Below, piece after piece: positions 23,932 to 34,452 of a stretch of 64,000 bases of DNA; within the stretch, counting starts at the first letter, position 1, and every line of letters begins with the position of its first letter. The notes under the pieces are model-generated. The model was not told the origin of the DNA and did not search any database. It saw only the letters and a list, made by a program, of their open reading frames with translations. The stretch comes from Malus domestica (Eukaryota > Streptophyta > Magnoliopsida > Rosales > Rosaceae). The translations under genes and the position numbers were made by a program. The stretch lies in the NCBI RefSeq assembly GCF_042453785.1, contig NC_091675.1, positions 2,306,501 through 2,370,500 of the forward strand, read 5' to 3'.

Positions 23932-25898
23932 GGTTGCTATCCGTTTGAATTTTGTTACAATAGTTTCCCTTGAGCATAATGGTTGCACTGAATTTGTTTT
24001 TTGATGATTCAATTTTGGGTTTGAAAAAATGCTCCCAGGTTGAACAAAAATATCTCCAGGATCCCTATTTTTTTAATGGCGCTGTTAAGGTAAATTTTCT
24101 TTATCCCTATTGCAGAGTAATTTTTGATGGATTATGTCTTCTGAGTAGTATACAAGCCGGACATTGTATCTTTGAGAAAGTTTATGGTGTATAGTTTCTG
24201 CATAAGTTTATTCTGGGAGTGGTATAGAACCATATATGGAGCTTCGTGGTGCATGCACTGGAAATTTTATGATTTAGGATTTTTTCGATTTCCTCCCTTT
24301 AGTTGTTTTATGTATGGTGAATGAATTGAATTTGGAAGGAAGGCAACTCAATGGTTGTCTTTTTCTTTTTTATTTATTGCAAGAATGCTACTAGAAGAAT
24401 GGCAGATTTTAACTATGACTGTCATTGAAGATTTATCTTGAATCTGGACAGGTTTTTGTCAATTGTTATTTACAAAGGTTGTGACTCTTCGTGCTGGCAC
24501 CAAAATAAAGTTTGTAGAAGGTTGTTTACTGACGATAAAAGGTAGCTTGCAATTTTTATTTTAATGAATCTTATTAAATGCATTTGAGTATCACAAAAAT
24601 TTTCTCAATTATTTTAGCTATTAGGAAAATCACTCCACTAAAACTGTTATTCATTTACATTAACAACTTTTATTTTTCCAAATTGTAACAGAGAAGCATG
24701 CATATCATGAAAAATAAAAGACGGAAGTTCTGAAGTGACGACCAGGAAAGTTTAGAAGTCTAATATAACTGTAAACAAGAATGTAAATCCGGGATGAAAA
24801 ATGTTAATATAATTATGATTCTGGATGACTCATTTGCGAATTTTATCTTAATTTGAATAATTTTTTATCTAGGTGTACAGTTACATCTGTGATTTGTTGT
24901 TTATGTGGTGAAAAAATAAGATGGCTTTATATTTTTTTATGAGACTTAATTTTGAGTTTTGAATTTGAGTTCTCATGCAAGAATTCACTTGAGTTTTGAG
25001 TTCCCATATGTTTTCATTGTTTCATTTATACATCTGTTGGAGGATTGGAGGGGATTGGGAGGCAGATGAGTGAGACTTCTGATGGATACATAGAAATAAA
25101 TGGTCTCTCACATCTTGAACCAGATTACTCTGGGTTTTTGGCAGGTATGAATGATTCCAGCCTTTTTTTTTTTAATAGATGAGCTATGCTTTCCATATCA
25201 ATCAGAATATTCTGTTATTAGAAGCAATTACATAGAGTTAGGCCAACTAAAATGGCTGGACAGAAAAAATGGTCCTAATTTTTCACTCTAATGATGTTGG
25301 CAAGTAACGTTGATTGTTATAAACGTTGGCGGTCCTTCTGTTTTTTCACAATGTAAGCCCAAGATTATACGATGGTGCTCAATTTGGATTTGTTGCTTCT
25401 TCTATTTCTCAAGGAAACAGAACTTTTTTGGAAACCATCTCTTTCTAATCAAAGACGTTCAATTTCTTCCCACTCATTGTACAATGTGTTTATAATTGTT
25501 TTGAATTTATTCAAATTAAATGTGTTTTATTCATCCGATTACATCTGAAACAACAGGTTCCCGCAGCAACGCGCGGGCATATTTTCTCGTCTATTCTAAA
25601 GTAGGGGGAGGGCAGGCATTGTTCACGTTTGTTTTGATTTTGCTTTATTTACAACAATACCAGCCGAATGTGGCTGGGTTGGGAGGGTGATTGTCAAAAT
25701 TTTAGAGGGTAATTTTGTCCATATGGCTTATCAGGGAGCCACTCGATTTCACGCTATTTACAACAAAACCGTGAGGTTTGGGCTGGTATTGTGGCTGGGT
25801 TGGAAGGGCAATTTTGTCCTGTGCGTTAGAGAGGGATTGGGGTGGGTTTGGGTTTGCTGTCATTCAGTGAGGGTTTCGGGATGGGAGGCCATGCCTCC

Positions 25899-25960
25899 GA
25901 TAGAGAGAGAGAGAGAGAGACAGATAGCGAGCAATAGAGAGAGAGAGGGAGGGGGAGAGG
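25899..25960. repeat. (GA)n-rich tract
   Basis: Interrupted GA repeats; a related GA tract lies at 32,173-32,192 in the duplicated module. Confidence 0.8.
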
Positions 25961-26183
25961 GAGAGGTTAGGATGTCAGTGCCCCAATGTTTGATATGGTG
26001 ACTGGGTGGTGACAGTGAAAGAAAGAGGATGGGTTGTCCGGATTACGGGGAGAGAAACAGAGAGGGAAGGGTGGGGATGGTGAACAGGCCCAAGCATGTT
26101 CCCTCAGTCCGGGATTCACTCCCGATCGTCCATGCCCTGTTGCATGTTCAGATAAGTCTCTTTTTCATTTGGATTTTGAACTA

Positions 26184-26638
26184 TGTTGGTACCATATATT
26201 TGGACCTCGTATTTGGGCCTTGGGCTTCGTATTTGGGCCTCACACATTAAGCCCACGACAAATGTAAAAGAGGAGGAGCCCCTTATTCTATAAAAGGGGA
26301 CTCCCCCTCATTCTAAAAAAGGTCTTAAGTCCTCATTTCTAAGGGCTAGAGCTGAAAACAAAGGCTAGAGGCCTTGAGAGAGAGTCCTCACACCACCGAG
26401 GCTCTCCTCTCCCTTCTCTTCTCTCTCTGGGGGACTTCCCCTCAAACACTTGTATCCACTTGTATCCATACAATTACAGAGAAACAGAATCAACTACAGT
26501 GTGGACGTAGCCCAAACATTGGGGTGAACCACGATAAAATCCTTGTGTTCTTTGTGTTCTTCGTGTTCTTGAGCGTTTGTGCAGATTCACGGTCGGATTT
26601 ACGTTGTTCCAAGACCACCCCGGTTTTATGCATCAACA
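26184..26638 (+). repeat. 5' LTR
   Basis: 455 bp, TGTTGGTACC...CATCAACA. It includes a TATA-like CTATAAAAGGGGACTCC near 26290, the likely Pol II promoter of the element. Confidence 0.93.
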
Positions 26639-26640
26639 TT

Positions 26641-26658
26641 TGGCGCCGTCTGTGGGAA
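26641..26658 (+). other. Primer-binding site, tRNA-Asp-like
   Basis: TGGCGCCGTCTGTGGGAA begins two bases after the 5' LTR. Its first nine bases are complementary to a tRNA 3' end ACGGCGCCA, which is the plant tRNA-Asp end from recall. The match weakens afterwards. Confidence 0.65.
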
Positions 26659-27069
26659 TCGACACGAAAAGCTATGTCGGTTCTCTTTCATTTTTTTTCA
26701 TCAAACCTCACAACCTCCACCGTGAATCTGCAAAAAACAGCACCGCCTCTCCTGGATGCCCACTTCTCTCTCTGCCATTCTCAACCCCACAGAGCCAGAA
26801 TCTCACCTCCATCCGCCATGTTCCGCCGCTAAATCCCCTGTGGGTTGGGGGCCAGAGACAAAGTGGAGCTCCTGTTAATTCAAGTTTAAAGAATTATAAT
26901 GTACTGCAACCAGATTCGGAGAGAGGGCATGGGGGTCAGCTATACCATGTGCCTCATGGTTTGAATTTTATGCAATCAAATGTGAGACCCGAGTTTGGCA
27001 GAGCCCAGTATCAAAATCAACTCAGAAGCCCAAGTGCACACACAGAGATCACATTCAAACCCAAACCCT

Positions 27070-27174
27070 ATGGCTGAAACTCCATCCCAGACGCCGACGC
27101 CGCCGCGATCTGCGTCTGAGGCCGAGACGGAGACGATGGAGTACTGGTGCTACCAGTGCAACAAACGCGTCTCC
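27070..27174 (+). pseudogene. Captured N-terminus of RING-type E3 ubiquitin ligase
   Basis: An ATG at 27070 opens 35 codons of a Pro/Thr/Ser/Glu-rich leader followed by EYWCYQCNKRVS. W-C-Y-x-C-x-x-x-V is the start of the zinc-ribbon domain that begins many plant RING-H2 E3 ligases of the RHC1A/RING1 group. Similarity ends at VS and unrelated sequence follows. Neither the second Cys pair nor the RING-H2 domain is present. It sits inside the LTR element in the element's sense. Confidence 0.7.
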
Positions 27175-27469
27175 ATAAGGTTCTACAGGAAGTATTCAAC
27201 AAGTTAAAAATTGAGAAGCATCTTGAAGTCAATAGGCTTGTTAACCCTGTGGAGCGAAGGAGTAAGGGTGGGAAGGATCGGCATCCCAAAGGTGCTCAGA
27301 AAATCTCAAAATCTCTGCAATCAAGCAATTTACATAACCCTGGCTCTGGAGATGCAATTGGTCTTAATAAGACCTCAGGACCAAAGCAAACAAGAACCTC
27401 TGCAGACTGCAGACCTCAGTGGTCAGAATCCACTACCCTCATCCTCTTCATCTTCTGCAACCCCCGGCC

Positions 27470-28010
27470 GGCTCCGAGCCATCCAACAAAGACTCCGCCT
27501 CCGTGCAAGAGAAGTTTGCGCCAAGAGCAGGAAGCCCTAGCGACCGCGACTCGTTCCCTCTCCGTCGACGAGCAGGATCTTCTCGCTGCGAGCTACGGTG
27601 ACGTCCCCCTGATCGAGCTCCAATCGAAGACGGCTGAGGACGTCAGTCACTGGACCAAGGTTGGAAGCCTAACCAGTGCGTTGGAGAACCGGTCCGTGCC
27701 GATACGTAGCCGGGCGCATACGATTCGTGCCGTCGGGAAGAATATGGCGTTGGTTGTCGTCAGAGAAATGGGGTTTACAGTGCAGTGCGTGGCGACGGTG
27801 CATCCTGACACCGTGAGCCGCCAGATGGTGAAGTATGTCGCTGGGTTGAGCAGAGACGCAGCAGGTGGAGGTTCAAATGAGGAAGTTATATTGTGTGAAT
27901 AAGGCTGCTGTTTTACCTATTAACATTGAGGATGCTGCTCGGAGTGATGTCGAAATCGAAAAGGCTTTGCAGGCCGGAGAAACACTCGTTCGAGTTAATC
28001 ACTCACAGAG
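27470..28010 (+). pseudogene. Captured N-terminal part of cytosolic aspartyl-tRNA synthetase
   Basis: From about 27,555 the frame reads SLSVDEQDLLAASYGDVPL, then HWTKVGSLTSALENRSVPIR, HTIRAVGKNMALVVVREMGF and TVQCVATVHPDTVSRQMVKY. This is the OB-fold anticodon-binding domain of eukaryotic cytosolic AspRS. Near 27,855 there is a deletion of some 25 codons and a frame change, after which a second frame continues QQVEVQMRKLYCVNKAA and IEDAARSDVEIEKALQAG. Upstream, 27,470-27,530 may hold the native N-terminus in another frame. The class II catalytic core is absent. No intron was evident in the preserved part, which is compatible with capture through an RNA intermediate. Confidence 0.85.
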
Positions 28011-28292
28011 TTGGACGGGAAGGAGAAACAATCGAAAAGGCTGTAGCACATCCTGCCCTAACTATTAGTGGAACCCTGAGCCTTATTTGGGCCCCGCCAC
28101 TTTGCTCCACTCCAATTGAGTTTGTTACAGCAGGATATTCCAATGGATGATAATCATCATCAAAAGGGCTTGGACAACAACAAAAAACGTTAGGTCTCCA
28201 TCCACTTTTTCCTGTCGACCGCCAATGTCGGGATAAAGATAAGGCATCTTCTTTCTTTATCAATAGTGTTTCATTATAATCGGCACTCACAA

Positions 28293-28294
28293 CA

Positions 28295-28331
<37 letters not shown>

Positions 28332-28449
28332 GATAGTTGGCATCACAAAAGCGTTATTAGGATATGCCGTGCTTGTTGCTAGAAAGCATTATTATTAGTA
28401 TATAATGATAGTTGGCATCACAACAGTATATATATATATATATATATAC
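28293..28449. repeat. (AT)n microsatellites and short direct repeat
   Basis: TA runs at 28293-28328 and 28427-28448 flank two copies of TGATAGTTGGCATCACAA (about 28,331 and 28,404). Another TA run lies at 28,776-28,797. They are inside the LTR element. Confidence 0.85.
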
Positions 28450-29214
28450 TTGTTGCTAGAATGCAACCGCATATGCCGCGTGCTTGTGCTTTTATTAAAT
28501 AATGCTGTTGTAAACTTAAGTCTGCTATGCACATACCAATATCAGTATGCGTAGTGCAATACAAATGCATCACTTATATGCCATGTAACACCATATTAAA
28601 TGTACTGTGCTGACAGAAAGTCAGTACTTAATCATTGTAAATGATCATAACTCCATCTATTGCATGTGCTAAACACATGCACCGAACTGATCAACATATT
28701 ATATATTATTGCATCTAACCTTGAGACAATGGCTAGTCACGTGGCATAATTATGGGCACACAACCTTTCACAAGTGTATATATATATATATATATATCAC
28801 TAATCCTAGTCGGATCGCGCATATTTATATAAGCATTTATTTGTGCAAATTTTTATTCATTGCCCAGTGTTTCAGCTAATTATTTCACTTATGCAACGTG
28901 TGATTTACCACACAACTGAATAAATCATTTATTTGTAGTAGGCACATCGTACAATATTCTGCCTTGACAAATTGTGTCAATTCGATTTATTCATTATACA
29001 ATCATACTTATGCTGTCATTTATTGTCAGGAATTATCGAGCAACCAGCTCTACTGATCAACATTGATCTCTTGCCTGACCAGACATCCACGGGCTGAGAC
29101 ACCATTCATGTTGGGCACTTACAAAATCAAACCCAACTTACAGACCCTAGTCATGTCGAGAATCAACTCATACTGAGTACACGTTAACATAAAGTACGTA
29201 CTTGCAACCAGGAA

Positions 29215-29480
29215 TGCCACGAGCCGAGCCGCTTTGCTGCGAGCGTAGCCTTTTACCGAGCAACCTGGCAATGGGCATCGACTCCGGCCGAGCAACCTCT
29301 CGCCGCGAGCATAAGCCTCTAGCCAAGCAACCTTGCAATGAGCATCGACTCCAGCCGAGCAACCTCTCGATGCGAGCATAAGCCTCTAACCAAGCAAGTT
29401 CTCACCGCGAGCGTAAGCCTCTAACCAAGCAGCCTCGCAACGGGCATCACCTCCGGTCGGGCAACCTCGTAACGTGTGCT
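29215..29480. repeat. Degenerate tandem repeats before the polypurine tract
   Basis: CCGAGCAACCTCTCG, CGAGCATAAGCCTCTA and GGGCATCGACTCC recur in units of about 60 bp. The block is GC-richer than its surroundings. Such arrays are common upstream of the 3' LTR in large non-autonomous elements. Confidence 0.75.
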
Positions 29481-29608
29481 ACCTCTAGCTGAGTATTACT
29501 TTATGTTAAGCGTTGACTCATGTTGAGTATTGTTTCAAGACAGCATCCAGTCACTTCGGCCCACACATGGACTGAATTTGAAGTCTCCAGCCAAAAGACT
29601 CTTGACTG

Positions 29609-29625
29609 AAGACTTGGGGGACTCC
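29609..29625 (+). other. Polypurine tract
   Basis: AAGACTTGGGGGACTCC lies directly before the 3' LTR and would prime second-strand synthesis. Confidence 0.7.
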
Positions 29626-30078
29626 TGTTGGTACCATATATTTGGGCCTCGTATTTGGGCCTTGGGCTTCGTATTTGGGCCTCACACATTAAGCCCACGA
29701 CAAATGTAAAAGAGGAGGAGCCCCTTATTCTATAAAAGGGGACTCCCCCTCATTCTAAAAAAGGTCTTAAGTCCTCATTTCTAAGGGCTAGAGCTGAAAA
29801 CAAAGGCTAGAAGCCTTGAGAGAGAGTCCTCACACCACCGAGGCTCTCCTCTCCCTTCTCCTCTCTCTGGGGGACTTCCCCTCAAACACTTGTATCCACT
29901 TGTATCCATACAATTACAGAGAAACAGAATCAACTACAGTGTGGACGTAGCCCAAACATTGGGGTGAACCACGATAAAATCCTTGTGTTCTTTGTGTTCT
30001 TCGTGTTCTTGAGCGTTTGTGCAGATTCACGGTCGGATTTACGTTGTTCCAAGACCACCCCGGTTTTGTGCATCAACA
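29626..30078 (+). repeat. 3' LTR
   Basis: 453 bp. It differs from the 5' LTR by a two-base deletion in the CT tract and about three or four substitutions. Confidence 0.93.
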
Positions 30079-31307
30079 AACTAAAATCTTAATTTTTTAT
30101 TATTTCTTGCATTTGTATCTGTTGGCATTTTTAGTACGTTAGGTCAGGTTTTGGGGATTCATCTTTCTATTTATTCCCTTATTTGTTTCATTTTCTCTCT
30201 TTTTGGGGATTCATCTCTCTGTTCTGTTTGTTTGTTCTTTGTTTTAAGGTCAGTTTTTTTTTTTTTTTTTTTTTGGGTTTTCAGTTGTTAATTTGTGATT
30301 CTGTGTTTAGATTTTTCTTTCGTATATGATTAAATCGTTAATGGGTTTTGGTTGTTGAAATATTTTTTTTTTTGGAAGAATTTGTGTTTGGTTGCCGGAT
30401 TTGATTTGGTTTTTGCTTTCAAGAAAACTGGGGTTCGAATTTTGGGCCGAGCCTTTATGATTCGATCGGATCGAGGTGATGGGGACAACGCGAGGGGTTG
30501 AGGTGGTGTCGGGAAGGAATGTTGTTTTTTTCTTCCTCTTGCTGATGTATAAACCCATCAGTTCCTCTGTAATTGTTTAGGTTTTCATTATTCTTTTTCG
30601 ATCATATTTAGGTTCTGTGCAAGGAAGGGGACATATGAATCCTGCTCTTGATGATTCAATATGCCATCAAACATTACTTAGGCTTCTAATTTCAATTAGA
30701 AATCAAAAACCCATTTGGTGAGCCCTTGAGTCAAGGGCTACGCTAGAACATTTGGAATGAGAGTGGTCAAATCCAATCATGTTTTTGTATTATTTTTGAG
30801 TTGAAAATTAGGTTTTTCTTCATGAGAAGTTTAAATTACACTCTATTGGGTCTGAGACTTGGAAACTCAATATCTTTGTGATATTAGATTAACATAGTCA
30901 AGCTATATTTTCTTTTGGTGGGCATGTCTAAATTTCTGTATTTGCACGGTAGGGATGTCTTATCTGGTGAAGTGTTCAAAATCCTCCTGCTAACTGATTT
31001 AATAGGTTGAATTTGTATCCAAGGTGTTTAATTAACGAAAACAGGTCACTTCTCTCTATGGTGGTCCCTTAGAGTTTATGTTTATCGTGGAAAGCACAGA
31101 AGACCCTGCTTATCGGGCTGTATATATGCTACTATCACAGCTTAAGGTGTACGCAACAATAATGATGGTTTCTTTAATATAAGAAGAGCATCCATGACAA
31201 GTCATCTATAATATATGCTTGGAAGCACAAGTTTAATGCATAACATTTTTTAGGTTACATGTGTTCCCAGAATGATCTGTTTTAAGTTTAACTTCATTTC
31301 CTTGCAG

Positions 31308-31905
31308 GACGAGGTTGATGGTAAGATTGTTGTGGCTGGTATTTCAACAACCTGGGCTCTTGAAAGTGAGCATGCATCTACGCATTTGCATGAATGGATT
31401 GATCTCATATTCGGGTAGGTTTCTTTGGACTTTGGAGATTTCTAATTTTAGTTTATTTTTGGTTTGTATCTACCTCTTTTTCTTTCATTTCATTTTGTTT
31501 TTAACTTTTTCTTTTATAAGTTCATCACAACTCTAGACTATATCAACTTTGAATGTTTCATTTTTGAAACTGTTATATTCATTAATAAATTGGAATATAC
31601 AGGTATAAGCAGCGTGGCAAAGAAGCTATAAAAAAAAAAAATTTCTTTTACATTACCTATGAAGGGACACTGGATATTCATAAGATCTCAGACCCAGTAA
31701 GTATAATTTATGTTGGCATCTGTATGATTTTTTCCATTATTGTTTTATAATTTTTTTCAGTACATTCTTTTTTCCTCTGTGCCAAAATCAGGTACAACAT
31801 CGTGCAACACGGGACCAGATTGCATACTTTGGGCAAACGGCATCCCAACTGCTTACCTTCCCTCACTTGAAGAGGTTGCCATTAACAGATGTTCTTCATG
31901 TACAG
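31308..31905 (+). pseudogene. Three captured exons of a BEACH-domain gene (SPIRRIG/WDFY-like)
   Basis: Exons at 31308-31414, 31603-31696 and 31792-31905 join in frame across two introns with GT and AG borders. They encode ALESEHASTHLHEWIDLIFG, then YKQRGKEAIKKKNFFYITYE, then HRATRDQIAYFGQTASQLLT and KRLPLTDVLH. W-I-D-L-I-F-G-x-K-Q-R-G is the signature of the BEACH domain, found in large plant proteins of membrane traffic and mRNA-body function such as SPIRRIG. About 100 residues of a protein of several thousand remain. The reading frame and splice sites are unbroken, pointing to recent capture from genomic DNA. It sits in Helitron D on the element's sense strand. Confidence 0.85.
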
Positions 31906-33859
31906 GTAACGTTCTTTGGAGAAACAAGAAACTTAGCTGAACCTTTCGGAATGTTTATTTTATTTCTGGAAATTATCCAATCTAACATATTACATTGGGA
32001 ATAATCACTGGTATGTGTTCATTTTCTTGCTTGAGTTTTTGCTGCGTTGTTCTATAATGTAAAAGTTAGGAAGGGCAATTTTGTCCTACCAGTTTTGGGC
32101 GAGATGGGGGGTAACCGGGTAGGTATCATTTGCTGTCGTTCAACTAGGGTTTCGGGGATGGAGGGTTTGCGAGAGAGAGAGAGAGAGAGAGGTCTCGACA
32201 CTGTTGCTGCAGATGGATTTCACAAGTGGGAGAGTGGGTATGGTCAGAGAAGACCGTATGGGTCGTCAGGATTTCAGGGAGACAGGGGTAGGGTCATGAA
32301 CAAACCTTACTGAAAGTGGGGTGTGCCAAATCTTGCGATGCATGCCGCAAATCCAAAGACAAGTTTGTTTTTTAAATTATATTCTTTAATGGTAGCTTAG
32401 ATTTTCGAATTGTTTAGTATGTTAGGTCCGGTTTTGGGGGATTTATCATTTTAGAAAGAGATGTGGACAGGGAGATAGAGATAGAGAGAGGGAGAAGAGA
32501 AAGCATGGTTGTGTGCATTTTTTGGGGTTAATTAATGGGTTAGTGCACAGGGTCAGTGAGGACAAAATGACAGAGGGATGTATGGAAGGGTATGGGTTTT
32601 CAGTTTTTTCCTCTAATTCAACAGGTTATGCCTGTTTGAAAATCATTGTTTATTGTTTTGTTTTCCGTTTGCTTTGTTAAAACCATCATTCGAATTTTTT
32701 GGTTTCACTATGCTCAATTATGTGCTTCTTCATAATTTCCTGGTGTTTGCTTCTGCTACTAAGTAGATTCTATAATGTTCTAAATCTGTTTGGTAAATGT
32801 GCTTAAAGATTGGACATGTTATTGAATATTAGCTATGTAGTTTGGATTGGATATGTGGACCTTGGTGAAACCCACTGTGTGGATTTCACATTATAGTGTT
32901 CTAACTCAAACAGGCTTTCATGTTGTGTATTTTGATTAATAGCTGTGAAACCCACTGTGTGTCGCACCATGTAAGGAAATGGAATTGCTCCTTTTTGAGT
33001 TTAGGTAGATTTTTTTAGAGGTTTTTGTATATATTACTAGAAACTTTGTCTACTTATATATGGTGATTTACGTTTCCATTGGTGCGACTCTGGAATCTTA
33101 TTATTTGTTGTAGGAAATTCTGTTTCTGTATTTATTGTATAATATTTCTTTCGTTCTCACCATTTGATTCGATTTCAGTGAGTTCTCAGTTGATCCTTGC
33201 TCTCATGATTTCCCAAATTGGTATTTTTGGGCGTCTTCAGTTGTCACTTTGATCTGGAATTTCCGCGTTATTTCTTTTAATTTCTGGGTTTTTATTTTTT
33301 CTCACATAATAATGACATTCGATATAGTTGACACCATGTGTTACTTATAGAGCAATTTTTTTTTACTGTAAGGACCATTTTGAATTGATTTAGTAAATGT
33401 AGTGTAGGCATAAGAACTTTGTGTTGTTTTGCAGTGATTCATGAACAGTGGAAGGTGTCGTTGCTGTAACACGAAACCCAGCTTTCGGCTATCCGCTGGC
33501 ATCTCTCTGAAGGTTTGTGTACTATCTTATGTGGAATTGGGATGGTATGACTTTGGATACTTACCATATATGAGGAAAGGAAAATTGAAATGTTGCATTG
33601 ATTAATTAGTAGAGAACGAAAGCATTGATACTATATGATTGTGTAGATTCAGTTATGTTGATTGAGTATTTGTTGGTGCATTGCAATAAGATGCATTTTT
33701 TTCATAATAAGTTGATGTGGATGAAGAGTATAACATCATAATTCTGGGTTGTTGTATTTATATGCATTATATGATTCATTTGTTCTGCTTAACATGAGAT
33801 ATTTAGTACTAATTGGGCATTTCATTTTACTGAAATTGTTAGCATGGGGATCAGTTAAT

Positions 33860-34330
33860 GGTATCTAACATACTGCTAAGGCCGCTCCATCATCTACTAG
33901 CTTGAGAAATGATGAAAGCGCCGATAAAAGAGAGGTATCCATTAACAAACCCCCCGACCTCTTTTTGTTTTAATTTAATAGCCATATATATGTAATCGCT
34001 TTAAGCAATATATTTCACTTTTCATAGAAATTGGCCGCAAAATCCAATGCGAAAGTAACCGAGAGCACACTCCCAACCAAAGTCAAAGGTATGATCTTAC
34101 AAATAGTTCTTCTTTTAAGGAGAATAATATTATACCTGTCTAATTCAAGTTTTGTATCAATGTTCATTGGCTATTACCCCATGAGTGTTGCTATACGACT
34201 CAGAGAAAATATAACTATGTATTGGTGATTAGAATTATTGGCGAGAGTATCAAAAAAGCAGCGGTTGTGGATCTAATTAAATCTGAGAAGGTTCTGAAAG
34301 CAGCCCAAGAACATGGCGTCGGTATGAAGC
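33860..34330 (+). other. Unidentified exon-like islands in Helitron D
   Basis: Coding-like stretches read KAAPSSTSLRNDESADKRE (about 33,878-33,935), LAAKSNAKVTESTLPTKVKG (34,030-34,089) and IGESIKKAAVVDLIKSEKVL (34,232-34,300). AG and GT sites separate them and the composition is Lys/Ser/Ala-rich. They look like exons of one captured gene that I cannot name. Confidence 0.4.
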
Positions 34331-34410
34331 TCATCCTCACCACTCGCCACCACTGGTCTATTTAGACTTCCTCATCCAATTTACCATTCAATGCCTCATA
34401 TTCATACTGA

Positions 34411-34452
34411 TATATATATATATATATATATATTTATTTATTTATTTATTTA
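34411..34452. repeat. (AT)n then (TTTA)n microsatellite
   Basis: TA repeats followed by several TTTA repeats, in Helitron D. Confidence 0.9.

Larger units (their letters stand above)
17330..25589 (+). mobile_element. Helitron C (8.3 kb, several captured fragments)
   Basis: The proposed start is A|TCTAAAATATATGAG at 17330. The end is hairpin CCCGCAGCAACGCGCGGG (25560-25577), then CATATTTTCTCG|T. The last bases are CTCG where CTRR is expected, perhaps a point change from CTAG. The final 230 bp is closely similar to the end of Helitron D at 37.3-37.6 kb, and 23,037-23,245 matches 35,945-36,150, so C and D are one family. Recognisable captured pieces are a RAD6-type E2 exon (23.48 kb) and an antisense LRR motif (23.9 kb). 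Further short exon-like islands between splice-like sites (for example 19.46-19.58 kb and 22.2-22.47 kb on the minus strand) were not identified. No Rep/helicase was seen. Confidence 0.65.
26184..30078 (+). mobile_element. Non-autonomous LTR retrotransposon with captured host genes
   Basis: Two LTRs (26184-26638 and 29626-30078) flank 2,987 bp of internal DNA. The target duplication is perfect: AACTA at 26179-26183 and 30079-30083. A primer-binding site starts TGGCGCCGT two bases after the 5' LTR, and a purine-rich tract lies just before the 3' LTR. No gag, protease, reverse transcriptase, RNase H or integrase motif is present on either strand. The interior instead carries fragments of a RING-type E3 ligase and of aspartyl-tRNA synthetase, an unidentified coding-like block (about 26,840-27,060), AT microsatellites, and a GC-richer tandem repeat before the polypurine tract. 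It resembles a LARD-type element mobilised in trans. The LTRs differ at only a handful of positions, so insertion was recent. Confidence 0.92.

Noticed and set aside
27147..27902. A 251-codon open frame that could be annotated as a novel protein
   Set aside because: It runs through several unrelated captured pieces inside the LTR element, joins AspRS out of its native context and ends after a deletion. It is a chimera of fragments.
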